Shown here one piece after another: positions 1 to 6,814 of a stretch of 39,510 nt of DNA (the first letter of the stretch is position 1; the number at the start of each line of letters is the position of its first letter). The stretch is taken from NCBI GenBank assembly GCA_021794175.1, contig JAJYRI010000014.1, positions 1 through 39,510 of the forward strand, read 5' to 3'. The notes below the pieces were generated by a model, which had not been told where the DNA came from, made no database searches, and saw only the letters and a list, made by a program, of their open reading frames with translations. This DNA is from a bacterium. Its GTDB lineage: Bacteria > Vulcanimicrobiota > Vulcanimicrobiia > Vulcanimicrobiales > Vulcanimicrobiaceae. Both the position numbers and the translations under genes were made by a program.

Positions 1-420
1 AAGATCGAGCAACACGATTACGAGACCAAGGCCCGTATGGCCGAACGCCTCTTGCTCGATGGAAGCAAAATAAAAGTAACGATCATGTTCCGTGGCCGGG
101 AAATTACGTATCAGGGCTTTGGCAAGCGTTTGCTCGATCGCATGGTGGAGGATATGATGCCTCTCGCGATCCTCGAACGCGAACCAAAACTCGAAGGCCG
201 AAATATGTTTATGATTTTAGCGCCGCGTGCGACGCCGACGGGACCGCCGAAGTACTCCTCGATGAAGGAGCACGAACGAGCACAACCGCCGACACCGACC
301 GCAAGCGCCGAACAACCCAAGGAGTCTACCGATCATGCCAAAGATTCGAACCCACCGCGGAACGGCGAAGCGAGTAAAGATAACCGGGACCGGGAAAGTG
401 ATGCACCGACACCAGTTTAG
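1..420 (+). CDS. infC: Translation initiation factor IF-3, 3' part (5' end outside window)
   Basis: The frame is open from base 1 and ends with TAG at 418-420. The first ~75 visible residues match the C-terminal domain of IF-3, which binds the 30S subunit and checks the initiator tRNA-start codon match. Landmarks are KIKVTIMFRGREI, GKRLLDRMVEDM and a conserved end at GRNMFMILAP. After that end comes a tail of nearly 60 residues rich in Pro, Thr, Ser, Glu and Lys, with no recognisable fold and probably disordered. The last 28 codons of the tail overlap the start of rpmI in another frame. The order infC-rpmI-rplT is the classical ribosomal operon. The N-terminal domain and start codon are not visible. 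Identity is certain; whether the tail has a function is unknown. Confidence 0.96.
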   Translation, partial: KIEQHDYETKARMAERLLLDGSKIKVTIMFRGREITYQGFGKRLLDRMVEDMMPLAILEREPKLEGRNMFMILAPRATPTGPPKYSSMKEHERAQPPTPTASAEQPKESTDHAKDSNPPRNGEASKDNRDRESDAPTPV

Positions 421-541
421 CGGTTGCGGACACATCCTTTCGAAAAAAACGCGTAAACGCAAACGTAACTTCCGCAAGGATCAACCGACGTTTAAGGGCG
501 ATCTCAAACGCCTAGCGCCGACGATCCCCTATTTGGTGTAA
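335..541 (+). CDS. rpmI: 50S ribosomal protein L35
   Basis: A 68-residue basic protein beginning MPKIRTHRGTAKR, with the L35 signature KVMHRHQFSGCGHILSKKT and a Lys/Arg-rich middle. Length is normal for L35, a component of the large ribosomal subunit. Its ATG lies inside infC, 86 bases before the infC stop and in a different frame. A Shine-Dalgarno-like AAGGAG at 319-324 is also inside infC, so translation of the two genes is probably coupled. rplT follows after 15 bases. Confidence 0.97.
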   Translation: MPKIRTHRGTAKRVKITGTGKVMHRHQFSGCGHILSKKTRKRKRNFRKDQPTFKGDLKRLAPTIPYLV

Positions 542-556
542 GGAGGCTCTTCACAC

Positions 557-916
557 ATGGCACGCATAAAACGCGGCGTTCACGGCCTCAAACATCGCCG
601 CAAGGTCATGAAGCTCGTCAAGGGCTTCCGCGCCGCGCGTCGTCGCAACTATCGCGTTGCGAACGAAGCGCTGCTCCACTCCCTTGCCTACGCCTTCCGC
701 GACCGTCGCGTCCGCAAACGCGATTTCCGTTCGCTGTGGATCAGCCGCATCAACGCGGCCGCCCGCCGCGAGGGCATGAGCTATTCGATGCTGATGAACG
801 GCTTGAAAAAGTCGGGCGTCGCGCTCAATCGGAAAGCACTCGCCGATCTCGCCGTCAACGATAGCGCCGCGTTCGGCTCGTTGCTCGCGGTCGCGAAAAA
901 AGCGGTCAGCGCCTAG
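557..916 (+). CDS. rplT: 50S ribosomal protein L20
   Basis: A 119-residue basic protein of normal L20 length, starting MARIKRGVHGLKHRRKVMKL and carrying the conserved WISRINAAARREGMSYS segment. L20 binds 23S rRNA early in large-subunit assembly. In Escherichia coli and Bacillus it also represses its own operon through the mRNA leader. No such leader can be judged here because the operon start is outside the window. The start is set by the Shine-Dalgarno AAGGAGG at 540-546. It is the last gene of the operon, followed by a strong terminator at 935-971. Confidence 0.98.
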   Translation: MARIKRGVHGLKHRRKVMKLVKGFRAARRRNYRVANEALLHSLAYAFRDRRVRKRDFRSLWISRINAAARREGMSYSMLMNGLKKSGVALNRKALADLAVNDSAAFGSLLAVAKKAVSA

Positions 917-934
917 CCCGCGACCGGCACCTGC

Positions 935-971
935 AAAAACCCCACCCGCAAGCGCTGCAGGTGGGGTTTTT
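935..971 (+). terminator. Rho-independent terminator of infC-rpmI-rplT
   Basis: A perfect 12-bp inverted repeat has arms AAAAACCCCACC at 935-946 and GGTGGGGTTTTT at 960-971, with a 13-base loop. A T run closes the right arm. It lies 18 bases after the rplT stop. The A/T ends of the arms would also allow termination of minus-strand transcripts. Confidence 0.93.
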
Positions 972-1020
972 TCTATCCCTAAAGTCCCCCGTGAAACGCT
1001 GCTTTCATAAGGAGGCATTC

Positions 1021-1740
1021 ATGGATCGCGAAACTCTTCGTTGCGACCGCCAATCCTTTCTCGAACGCGCCGGGCTCGGTATCGCCGCCGGTGCGTTTGC
1101 ATTGCCGAGCATCGCCGGAATCGCCGAGGCCGCGGGCGTCGGGCCACCTCCGATGGCCGCCGACGCAAAAGCGGGGCTAGCACGATTGATGGCGGGGAAC
1201 GCGCGCTTCGTCGCCGGGCACCCCATCTGTCCGCCGCTCACTCAGCGACGCGCCGCACTCGCGCACGGGCAGAGCCCCTACGCAATCATCCTCTCGTGCT
1301 CGGATTCCCGCGTTCCGGTCGAGACGATCTTCGACGAAGAGCCCGGCAATATTTTCGGCGTGCGCATCGCGGGAAATTTTCTCGACGACAACGGTATCGG
1401 CTCGATCGAATACTCCGTCGCCGTTCTCAAATCGACGCTCGTGGTCGTGATGGGGCATTCGGAGTGCGGCGCGGTGAAGGCGGCGATTGAAAACGTCAAG
1501 AGCGGCGCGATGCCGCCGGGGCACATCGCCGGGCTCGTCCACGCGATCGAACCCGCAGCGAAACAGAGTCGGGTTCATAAAGGCGATTGGTTGCAGAATG
1601 CGATCGTGGAGAACGTTCGCGAGAACGTCGCCGCGCTGCCGCGCCGTTCGACGATCGTCGCCGAAGCGGTGCATGCCGGGAGACTCCGCATCGTCGGCGG
1701 GCTCTACGATCTCGCAAGCGGGAGGGTGAGGCTATTGTAA
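1021..1740 (+). CDS. Beta-class carbonic anhydrase with Tat-like N-terminus
   Basis: A 239-residue protein that should interconvert CO2 and bicarbonate with an active-site zinc. The beta-class ligands are present: C93-S-D95-S-R97 and H146-S-E-C149. The ATG at 1021 is chosen because AAGGAGG ends seven bases upstream; a longer in-frame start at 961 lies in the terminator. Residues 8-40 read CDRQSFLERAG followed by a hydrophobic Ala/Gly-rich stretch, like a twin-arginine signal. However, the second Arg of the pair is Gln (RQSFLE in place of RRxFLK). Export to the cell surface is therefore plausible but not proven. The gene stands alone, with the rplT terminator upstream and a chemoreceptor gene 81 bases downstream. 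Confidence 0.93.
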   Translation: MDRETLRCDRQSFLERAGLGIAAGAFALPSIAGIAEAAGVGPPPMAADAKAGLARLMAGNARFVAGHPICPPLTQRRAALAHGQSPYAIILSCSDSRVPVETIFDEEPGNIFGVRIAGNFLDDNGIGSIEYSVAVLKSTLVVVMGHSECGAVKAAIENVKSGAMPPGHIAGLVHAIEPAAKQSRVHKGDWLQNAIVENVRENVAALPRRSTIVAEAVHAGRLRIVGGLYDLASGRVRLL

Positions 1741-1821
1741 AATTTCGACGAGCGTAGGCATCCCGGGAGCGACTACCGGGTTATAGGGCTCGAATCGCTC
1801 GTTCGATGCAGGAGGCACTGC

Positions 1822-3819
1822 GTGTCACTCTCTCGGCTCCTCACCGCGCTCTTTGCAGCGCTGGGAGGATTGGTAATGGTTTTGCTGCTCGTCGGATTTT
1901 ACGTCCTCGGCGCAATCGGATCGCTTCCCGAAAACATGGTCGATGCGACTGCGACCACGCACGTTGCCGGCGATTTCGAGCTTCAGACGCTACAAGAAGT
2001 TAACGCTTTGCGCGGATACATGATTTCCGGGAACCTCGCATTTTACCGAATTCTCCGTGCGGCGCAACAGCGTCGGCAACGCGATGCCGCAATCATGCAA
2101 AAGCATGCGAATATCGATACGCGCGCTATCGTCGCAAATGCAATCGCCGAGGCAGCGCTTATCGATAACGCCGTCAATCGAAAAGCCGCACTCGTCCGTG
2201 CCGGGAAGCTACGAAGCGCGGTCGCAAAGTTCGCCTCGCGAGCCGACGCGCAGGCGGCAATCCACCGTGACGTTGCCGAAATAGCGAAACTGGATAACCC
2301 CGTTTTCATTGCCAGCGCTGCGCTCATAGAGCGCGCGGTTGCCCTCGGCCGGTGGGCGATGTGGGGGATAGCACTACTGACCGTCCTCTTATCGTTCGGC
2401 ACCTACGTCATTTTACGACGCTTGCTCGTCGACCGTCTAAGGCGGGTTCGAACGGCATTACGGGACGATCTCGTCGTCGATCTCCGGGCCGCCGAACGTG
2501 CATTCGATCGACTATCCCACGGACATATCGGCGATCGCATTCCACTGACGGCTCGGGAACTCTCGGACGCGCGCCCCGACGAAATCGGAGCAGTCGCAAA
2601 AAGTTACGACGTCGCGCTTTCATCACTTCGAGCTTCCGTAGTTGCATACGAGCGGACGCAAGATAATCTCTCGAGAATAATCGAAAGTATTTTAAACGCC
2701 GCGGATTCGGTATCGTCATGCAGCGACGAATCGCACGAACGCAACAACCTTATGCGCGATGAAATTTACGAGTTAGGAGAACGTTCGAAGCGTGCCGCTG
2801 AGGAACTTTCCTTGCAGGCGGAAGAGGTAGAGAGCGGACGTCGAGCCGTCGTCGAACTCGCCGATGCGGTTGCTCAAATTGCACGAGCTTCCGAAGCTCA
2901 GAAAGCTCGCGTCGAAGGCGGCATTTCGATGATGGATCGGCTCGAAACTTCGCTCGGCGAGATCGCCGTATTCGCAAAAGGTCTTGCCGACGATGCCGAC
3001 GCGAACGTAGCAAGTGCTTCGTCCGGACTTTCGGCCGTCGCCGATGGAGCCCAGCTTGCCACAAAATTACAACAATCCGCCCAACGCTCCCACCAAGAGA
3101 TGAATGCGCTGCGCGAGCGATCGCATGAAGTCGAGAACGTCATCGCAACGATTGAGGAAATCGCCGATCAGACGAATCTGTTGGCTTTAAATGCGGCAAT
3201 TGAAGCTGCTAGAGCCGGCGAATTCGGGCGGGGCTTTGCCGTCGTCGCCGACGAGGTCAGAAAACTCGCGATGAAGTCCGGCGAATCGACATCGCAAATC
3301 GCGCAAAGCCTCTCGGGCATTCGCAGCGCGATCGATACGGCGACATCCATGATGACCGCCTCGATGGCACTCGCCGAAAACGTCAATGCAAGTATGGAAA
3401 AGGCGATCGAGGCGTTTCAAACGATGGCTCGGGCCGTCGAACGCTCGGCAAAGGGATCGAGCGCCGCGCTCGCCGGTATCGCAGATGCTCGGCACCTCGG
3501 CGAGGAAACCGCCCGGGCGCTGCGCGCGCTCAGCGATCTGGCGCAAAACGATGCTGCTACCGCTGAAGAGATCAGCGCCACGGCGACGCAGGTGCGCAAT
3601 CTCCTCGCAACGATAGCAGCATCGAGTGCCGAGGTCGTTACCGATGCGCGACGTAGCGCGGTATCGACGCAAACGCTGATCGCGCACGCCGAGGAAAGTG
3701 AGTCCGCTGCAGCGAGCTTAGACCGGTATGTCGGCGAACTGCGCTCGGCGCTCGCTTTTTTCGACATGGGTCGGGAGCGTCTCGCCGATCGCGCGACCGC
3801 AGTGAGGATCGGAAGCTAA
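1822..3819 (+). CDS. Methyl-accepting chemotaxis protein (transmembrane chemoreceptor)
   Basis: A 665-residue chemoreceptor. TM1 lies at about residues 8-33. A mostly helical extracytoplasmic region spans about 34-174, of four-helix-bundle size and without a PAS or Cache motif. TM2 is at about 177-200, followed by a HAMP-like linker. A long coiled-coil signalling domain follows at about 290-640. The hairpin tip ([20 protein letters not shown], then [14 protein letters not shown], residues 444-483) is the conserved CheA/CheW contact. No C-terminal receptor-modification pentapeptide is seen. The start is GTG at 1822 with an AGGAGG just upstream. No che or flagellar gene lies in the window, so it is an orphan receptor. 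It overlaps the convergent Nudix gene by four bases. Confidence 0.95.
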   Translation: MSLSRLLTALFAALGGLVMVLLLVGFYVLGAIGSLPENMVDATATTHVAGDFELQTLQEVNALRGYMISGNLAFYRILRAAQQRRQRDAAIMQKHANIDTRAIVANAIAEAALIDNAVNRKAALVRAGKLRSAVAKFASRADAQAAIHRDVAEIAKLDNPVFIASAALIERAVALGRWAMWGIALLTVLLSFGTYVILRRLLVDRLRRVRTALRDDLVVDLRAAERAFDRLSHGHIGDRIPLTARELSDARPDEIGAVAKSYDVALSSLRASVVAYERTQDNLSRIIESILNAADSVSSCSDESHERNNLMRDEIYELGERSKRAAEELSLQAEEVESGRRAVVELADAVAQIARASEAQKARVEGGISMMDRLETSLGEIAVFAKGLADDADANVASASSGLSAVADGAQLATKLQQSAQRSHQEMNALRERSHEVENVIATIEEIADQTNLLALNAAIEAARAGEFGRGFAVVADEVRKLAMKSGESTSQIAQSLSGIRSAIDTATSMMTASMALAENVNASMEKAIEAFQTMARAVERSAKGSSAALAGIADARHLGEETARALRALSDLAQNDAATAEEISATATQVRNLLATIAASSAEVVTDARRSAVSTQTLIAHAEESESAAASLDRYVGELRSALAFFDMGRERLADRATAVRIGS

Positions 3820-4382
3820 CGCATACCGACCCAGAGTAACGCGAGCAACGTCTTCGCATCGGCGATCTCGCCGCGGGCGACCATCGCCATCCCTTCCTCG
3901 AGCGTCACCGCACGCACCTCGATCCGTTCGTCGTCGTCGAGCGCTTGCGCGCCCGGCGTGAGATCGCGCGCGCGGACGAGGTGCAGTACCTCGTCGCAGA
4001 AGCCCGGCGTCATCGCGACCGATGTCAGCAGCTCAACGCGCGCGGCGCGATAGCCGGTCTCCTCGGCGAGCTCGCGCGCGGCGCCTTCGAGCGGAGTCTC
4101 ACCCGGCTCGCATTTCCCGGCCGGAATCTCCCACATCGTCGCGCGCAACGGATGGCGATATTGCCGCACCAGCAGCAGCTCGCCCTCGCCGCGCATCGCC
4201 GCAATCGCCACCGATCCCGGATGCTCGACGACATCGCACGCGAAGCGGTGCCCATCGGCATACCGAAGCAGGTCGGTCCGCACGCGAAAGACCGGGCCGC
4301 GATAGCGCTCCATGCTCGATTCAACGACCGGCGCCGAACCGGCGCCTTCTTCAGCAGCATTTCCCATCGTATCGGCGAGCAT
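3816..4382 (-). CDS. Nudix hydrolase, ADP-ribose pyrophosphatase type
   Basis: A protein of about 188 residues with a perfect Nudix box at residues 89-111, running from GKCEPGE through REL-EETGY and fitting GX5EX7REUXEEXGU. The preceding [13 protein letters not shown] and [12 protein letters not shown] segments are typical of the ADP-ribose and sugar-nucleotide pyrophosphatase subfamily. Members hydrolyse ADP-ribose or similar nucleoside diphosphate derivatives in the cytoplasm. The start is uncertain: ATGs at 4382, 4367 and 4313 are all in frame, and none has a good Shine-Dalgarno. I take 4382, the longest that stays clear of the divergent gene at 4425. The substrate is not settled by sequence alone. 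Confidence 0.9.
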   Translation of the reverse strand: MLADTMGNAAEEGAGSAPVVESSMERYRGPVFRVRTDLLRYADGHRFACDVVEHPGSVAIAAMRGEGELLLVRQYRHPLRATMWEIPAGKCEPGETPLEGAARELAEETGYRAARVELLTSVAMTPGFCDEVLHLVRARDLTPGAQALDDDERIEVRAVTLEEGMAMVARGEIADAKTLLALLWVGMR

Positions 4383-4424
4383 TAACGGAATCGGCGGCGC
4401 GGGCCTCGTACACTGCGCGATACC

Positions 4425-4640
4425 GTGAAACAGAACGTTCCGAACAACTCCTCGATCGGCGCCGAGATCGCTTGGCTCCTCGGCTTCCTCGTCGTCTTTG
4501 CCGTCGCCCTGCTGCTGCTGAACATCTACCTCGTTCCCCATCATTTCAACGACAAAGTCGCCGACACGGCCGCCGGCGTGATCGCCGCCGTCGCGTACGT
4601 CGCGGCCCGTCGCTGGGCGATGCTGCGGACGAAACGCTAG
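4425..4640 (+). CDS. Small two-helix membrane protein, unknown function
   Basis: A 71-residue protein starting at GTG 4425. It has one clear membrane helix (about residues 14-36, WLLGFLVVFAVALLLLNIYL) and a second Ala/Val-rich helix (about 46-62), ending in a basic tail, MLRTKR. No family was recognised. It is divergent from the Nudix gene with a 42-base gap. Its TAG is followed two bases later by the GTG of the RNA methyltransferase, so the two are probably co-translated. No Shine-Dalgarno precedes the GTG. A -10-like TACACT at 4409-4414 would place the transcript start close to the GTG. Reality of the gene is supported by position and membrane-helix composition, not by homology. Confidence 0.7.
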   Translation: MKQNVPNNSSIGAEIAWLLGFLVVFAVALLLLNIYLVPHHFNDKVADTAAGVIAAVAYVAARRWAMLRTKR

Positions 4641-4642
4641 GC

Positions 4643-5449
4643 GTGGAGCTCCTCGGTCGCCACAGCGCCGAGCTACGCTCGCTCGTCGCGCTCGCACGCC
4701 CCGAGGGGCGTGCCGAACGCGGGCTCTATATCGTCGAAGGCCCGACGCTGCTGGAGGAGGCGCGCCTCAGCGGGGTCGCCATCGCCGCGATCTATGCGAC
4801 GCCGGAGGCACTCGAGCGCGAACCGCAGCTCGCCGCTGCCCGCACCGAGGGCATCCCGCTCAAACTGCTCGACGAGCGCTCGGCGCAGCGCCTCTCCGAT
4901 CTCGAACACCCCCCGGGGATCTTCTCGCTGGTGCCGATGCTGCAGTGCGAACCCGCCTCGATCCTCGCGCACAACGGGCTCGCGCTGCTCCTCGCCGACC
5001 TCAACGACCCCGGGAACGCCGGCACCCTGCTCCGGGCCGCAGAGGCCTTCGGCGCGACCGGAGCGCTGCTCGGCGATCTCGGGGTCGACCCCTACCACCC
5101 CAAGCTGGTACGCGCGGCGATGGGAGCGCATTTCCGCCTCCCGATCGCCCGTCTCTCGCCCCCGGAACTCGCAGCCCGCCTCGCGGAGCACCCGACCCAC
5201 ACGATCGGCTTGAGCGCCGAGGGGGCACCGATTGCGAGCCTGCCGCACCGCGGAGCGCGCCTGCTCGTGGTCGGCAACGAGCGGCACGGACTCGGGCGCT
5301 GGGGCTCCCTTTGCCGCGACCTCGCCGCGATCCCGATGCCGGGCCGGGCCGAGAGCCTCAATGCCGGCGTCGCCGGGGCGATCGCCCTCTACGAGCTCGG
5401 GGCAGCAGGAGAAGGGCGGGGGCTCGCAGGGAGCTTGTCAAGAGAGTAG
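4643..5449 (+). CDS. TrmH/SpoU family RNA 2'-O-methyltransferase
   Basis: A 268-residue SPOUT-class enzyme that should transfer a methyl group from S-adenosylmethionine to a ribose 2'-OH in rRNA or tRNA. The three SpoU motifs are clear: NDPGNAGTLLRAAEAFG (about 121-137), LLVVGNERHGLG (about 207-218) and IPMPGRAESLNAGVAGAIAL (about 230-249). An N-terminal substrate-binding domain with LYIVEGPTLLEEA (28-40) precedes them. This layout matches the RlmB/TsnR-type 23S rRNA enzymes. GTG 4643 is taken as start because it immediately follows the upstream stop. The frame is open further upstream to 4022, but that part is antisense to the Nudix gene. The exact target nucleotide cannot be told. Confidence 0.92.
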   Translation: MELLGRHSAELRSLVALARPEGRAERGLYIVEGPTLLEEARLSGVAIAAIYATPEALEREPQLAAARTEGIPLKLLDERSAQRLSDLEHPPGIFSLVPMLQCEPASILAHNGLALLLADLNDPGNAGTLLRAAEAFGATGALLGDLGVDPYHPKLVRAAMGAHFRLPIARLSPPELAARLAEHPTHTIGLSAEGAPIASLPHRGARLLVVGNERHGLGRWGSLCRDLAAIPMPGRAESLNAGVAGAIALYELGAAGEGRGLAGSLSRE

Positions 5450-5563
5450 TTTCGGAGCAAAAAGTCAAGACTTCCCCAGAGAAAAGTCGCATGGTATGCT
5501 CTGAGAGCCCCATTTAACGGGTCTTTTGTCGGAATGCTTCGTGTAAAGGAGACTCACCGCCTC

Positions 5564-5665
5564 ATGGCTACCTCCGAATTGTTCTGGAAGCTCTTTGCCA
5601 ACACCGGATCGATTGGCGCCTACCTCGCATACCGAAAGACACACCCGACTCCGAGTCACGGCTGA
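5564..5665 (+). CDS. YqzL-like microprotein
   Basis: A 33-residue reading frame with a good Shine-Dalgarno (AAAGGAG, about 5546-5552). The product contains ELFWKLFANTGSIGAYLAYR, the hallmark W-K-x-F-x-x-TG-x-I-x-x-Y-L pattern of the YqzL-like family. That family consists of roughly 40-50 residue proteins of unknown role in Firmicutes and some other Gram-positive-type lineages. The end is short and hydrophilic (KTHPTPSHG). It lies alone between the RNA methyltransferase and pheS and is followed within 30 bases by a terminator. An extended -10-like TGGTATGCT at 5492-5500 could drive it, but no convincing -35 was found. It is not Phe-rich enough to be a classic pheST leader peptide. Family assignment is by pattern recognition. 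Confidence 0.75.
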   Translation: MATSELFWKLFANTGSIGAYLAYRKTHPTPSHG

Positions 5666-5694
5666 CGACAGAAAAGCATTAGAAAAGAACGTTT

Positions 5695-5733
5695 GGCGCC
5701 CGGTATGATGAAACGACCGGGTGCCTTTTTTTT
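5695..5733 (+). terminator. Rho-independent terminator between the YqzL-like gene and pheS
   Basis: A 10-bp stem (GGCGCCCGGT at 5695-5704, ACCGGGTGCC at 5716-5725, with one G-T pair) has an 11-base loop and is followed by eight T. It ends the yqzL-like transcript. Because pheS begins only 30 bases later, it could also act as an attenuator for pheST. No T-box or Phe-codon leader supports that second reading. Confidence 0.88.
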
Positions 5734-5763
5734 GCCCGACGATACCGAGAACGATAGGGAGCG

Positions 5764-6798
5764 ATGAGCGCACTCCAACCACAACTCGACGATATAGCAC
5801 GACGGCTTCGTGACGCAGCCGACGCGGCGCATGATAGCGCCGCGCTCGAAGAACTCCGCGTCCGTTTTCTCGGGCGCAGCGGCGAAGTAACGCTCGTGCG
5901 GCGCGGCATCGGAGCCTTACCGCCGGCGGAGCGCCCCGATGCCGGGAAAACGATCAACGACGCCGTCACGCAGATGGAAGCCGTACTCGACGAAGCGAGC
6001 GCGCGCATCGCACGCGGTGCACTCGACGAAGAACTCCGACGTCGCATCGACGTGACGTTCCCCGCACCCGAGCCCGCCTTGGGTTCGATCCATCCGGTGC
6101 GTCGCATCATCGAAGAGATCGCCGAGACCTTCAAGCAACTCGGCTTTGCGACGGTGCTCGGTGCCGAGGTCGAACCGAGTTACTACACGTTCGATGCACT
6201 CAATATTCCCGCCGATCATCCGGCGCGCGAAGGCTTCGATTCCTTCTTCATCACTCCCGAACTCTTGCTGCGCCCGCATACGTCGCCGATGCAGATCCGC
6301 ACGATGCAGCAGCATCGTCCGCCGGTCGCGATCCTCGCGCCGGGGCGTTGTTACCGCCGCGATGCTGTCGACGCGCGCCATCTTTTTCAATTCCATCAGG
6401 TCGAAGGGCTGCTCGTCGCCGAAGGCATCAACTTCGGGCATCTCAAAGGCGCGCTCGCGCATCTCTCGCGCACGCTCTTCGGCCCCGACCAACGCGTTCG
6501 CTTTCGCCCGTCCTTCTTTCCCTTCACCGAACCGAGTGCCGAGGTCGACACGACGTGCCCGAAATGCAAGGGCAGCGGCGAGAGTTGCTCCATGTGCGGC
6601 GGTTCCGGTTGGATCGAGATCGGCGGCGCGGGTATGGTTCACCCCAACGTGTTGCGCGAAGTCGGATACGACCCGGCCGAGGTAAGCGGTTGGGCCTTCG
6701 GTGTCGGCGTCGAGCGCATCGCCCTCGCGCGATACGAGATCGACGATATCCGTCGACTCATCGAGTGCGATACCGATTTCTTGCGTCAGCTTCAATAG
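5764..6798 (+). CDS. pheS: Phenylalanyl-tRNA synthetase alpha subunit
   Basis: A 344-residue catalytic subunit of the cytoplasmic (alpha-beta)2 enzyme that charges tRNA-Phe. An N-terminal coiled-coil (about 1-90) binds tRNA. The class II core follows, with TSPMQIRTM (173-181), motif 2 around PGRCYRRDAVDARHLFQFHQ (193-212) and motif 3 around GWAFGVGVERIAL (309-321). Between them sits a four-cysteine insertion (C265, C268, C275, C278) spaced like a small zinc knuckle. Comparable Cys-rich inserts are known in some bacterial PheS. ATG 5764 follows GGGAG closely. pheT begins 16 bases downstream. Confidence 0.97.
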   Translation: MSALQPQLDDIARRLRDAADAAHDSAALEELRVRFLGRSGEVTLVRRGIGALPPAERPDAGKTINDAVTQMEAVLDEASARIARGALDEELRRRIDVTFPAPEPALGSIHPVRRIIEEIAETFKQLGFATVLGAEVEPSYYTFDALNIPADHPAREGFDSFFITPELLLRPHTSPMQIRTMQQHRPPVAILAPGRCYRRDAVDARHLFQFHQVEGLLVAEGINFGHLKGALAHLSRTLFGPDQRVRFRPSFFPFTEPSAEVDTTCPKCKGSGESCSMCGGSGWIEIGGAGMVHPNVLREVGYDPAEVSGWAFGVGVERIALARYEIDDIRRLIECDTDFLRQLQ

Positions 6799-6814
6799 GG
6801 ATTTTATAAGCAGT

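Noticed and set aside
1741-1821. Riboswitch or terminator between carbonic anhydrase and chemoreceptor genes
   Set aside because: The CCCGG...CCGGG hairpin near 1762-1780 has no T run and no known riboswitch pattern. Nothing else is visible in these 81 bases.
4022-4642. N-terminal extension of the RNA methyltransferase frame
   Set aside because: The extension is Arg/Ser/Pro-rich, antisense to the Nudix gene and crosses the small membrane gene. The SpoU protein is complete from GTG 4643.
5666-5763. T-box riboswitch or Phe-rich leader peptide controlling pheST
   Set aside because: No T-box sequence is present and the upstream small frame has only two Phe codons and matches YqzL. Only a simple terminator hairpin is supported.
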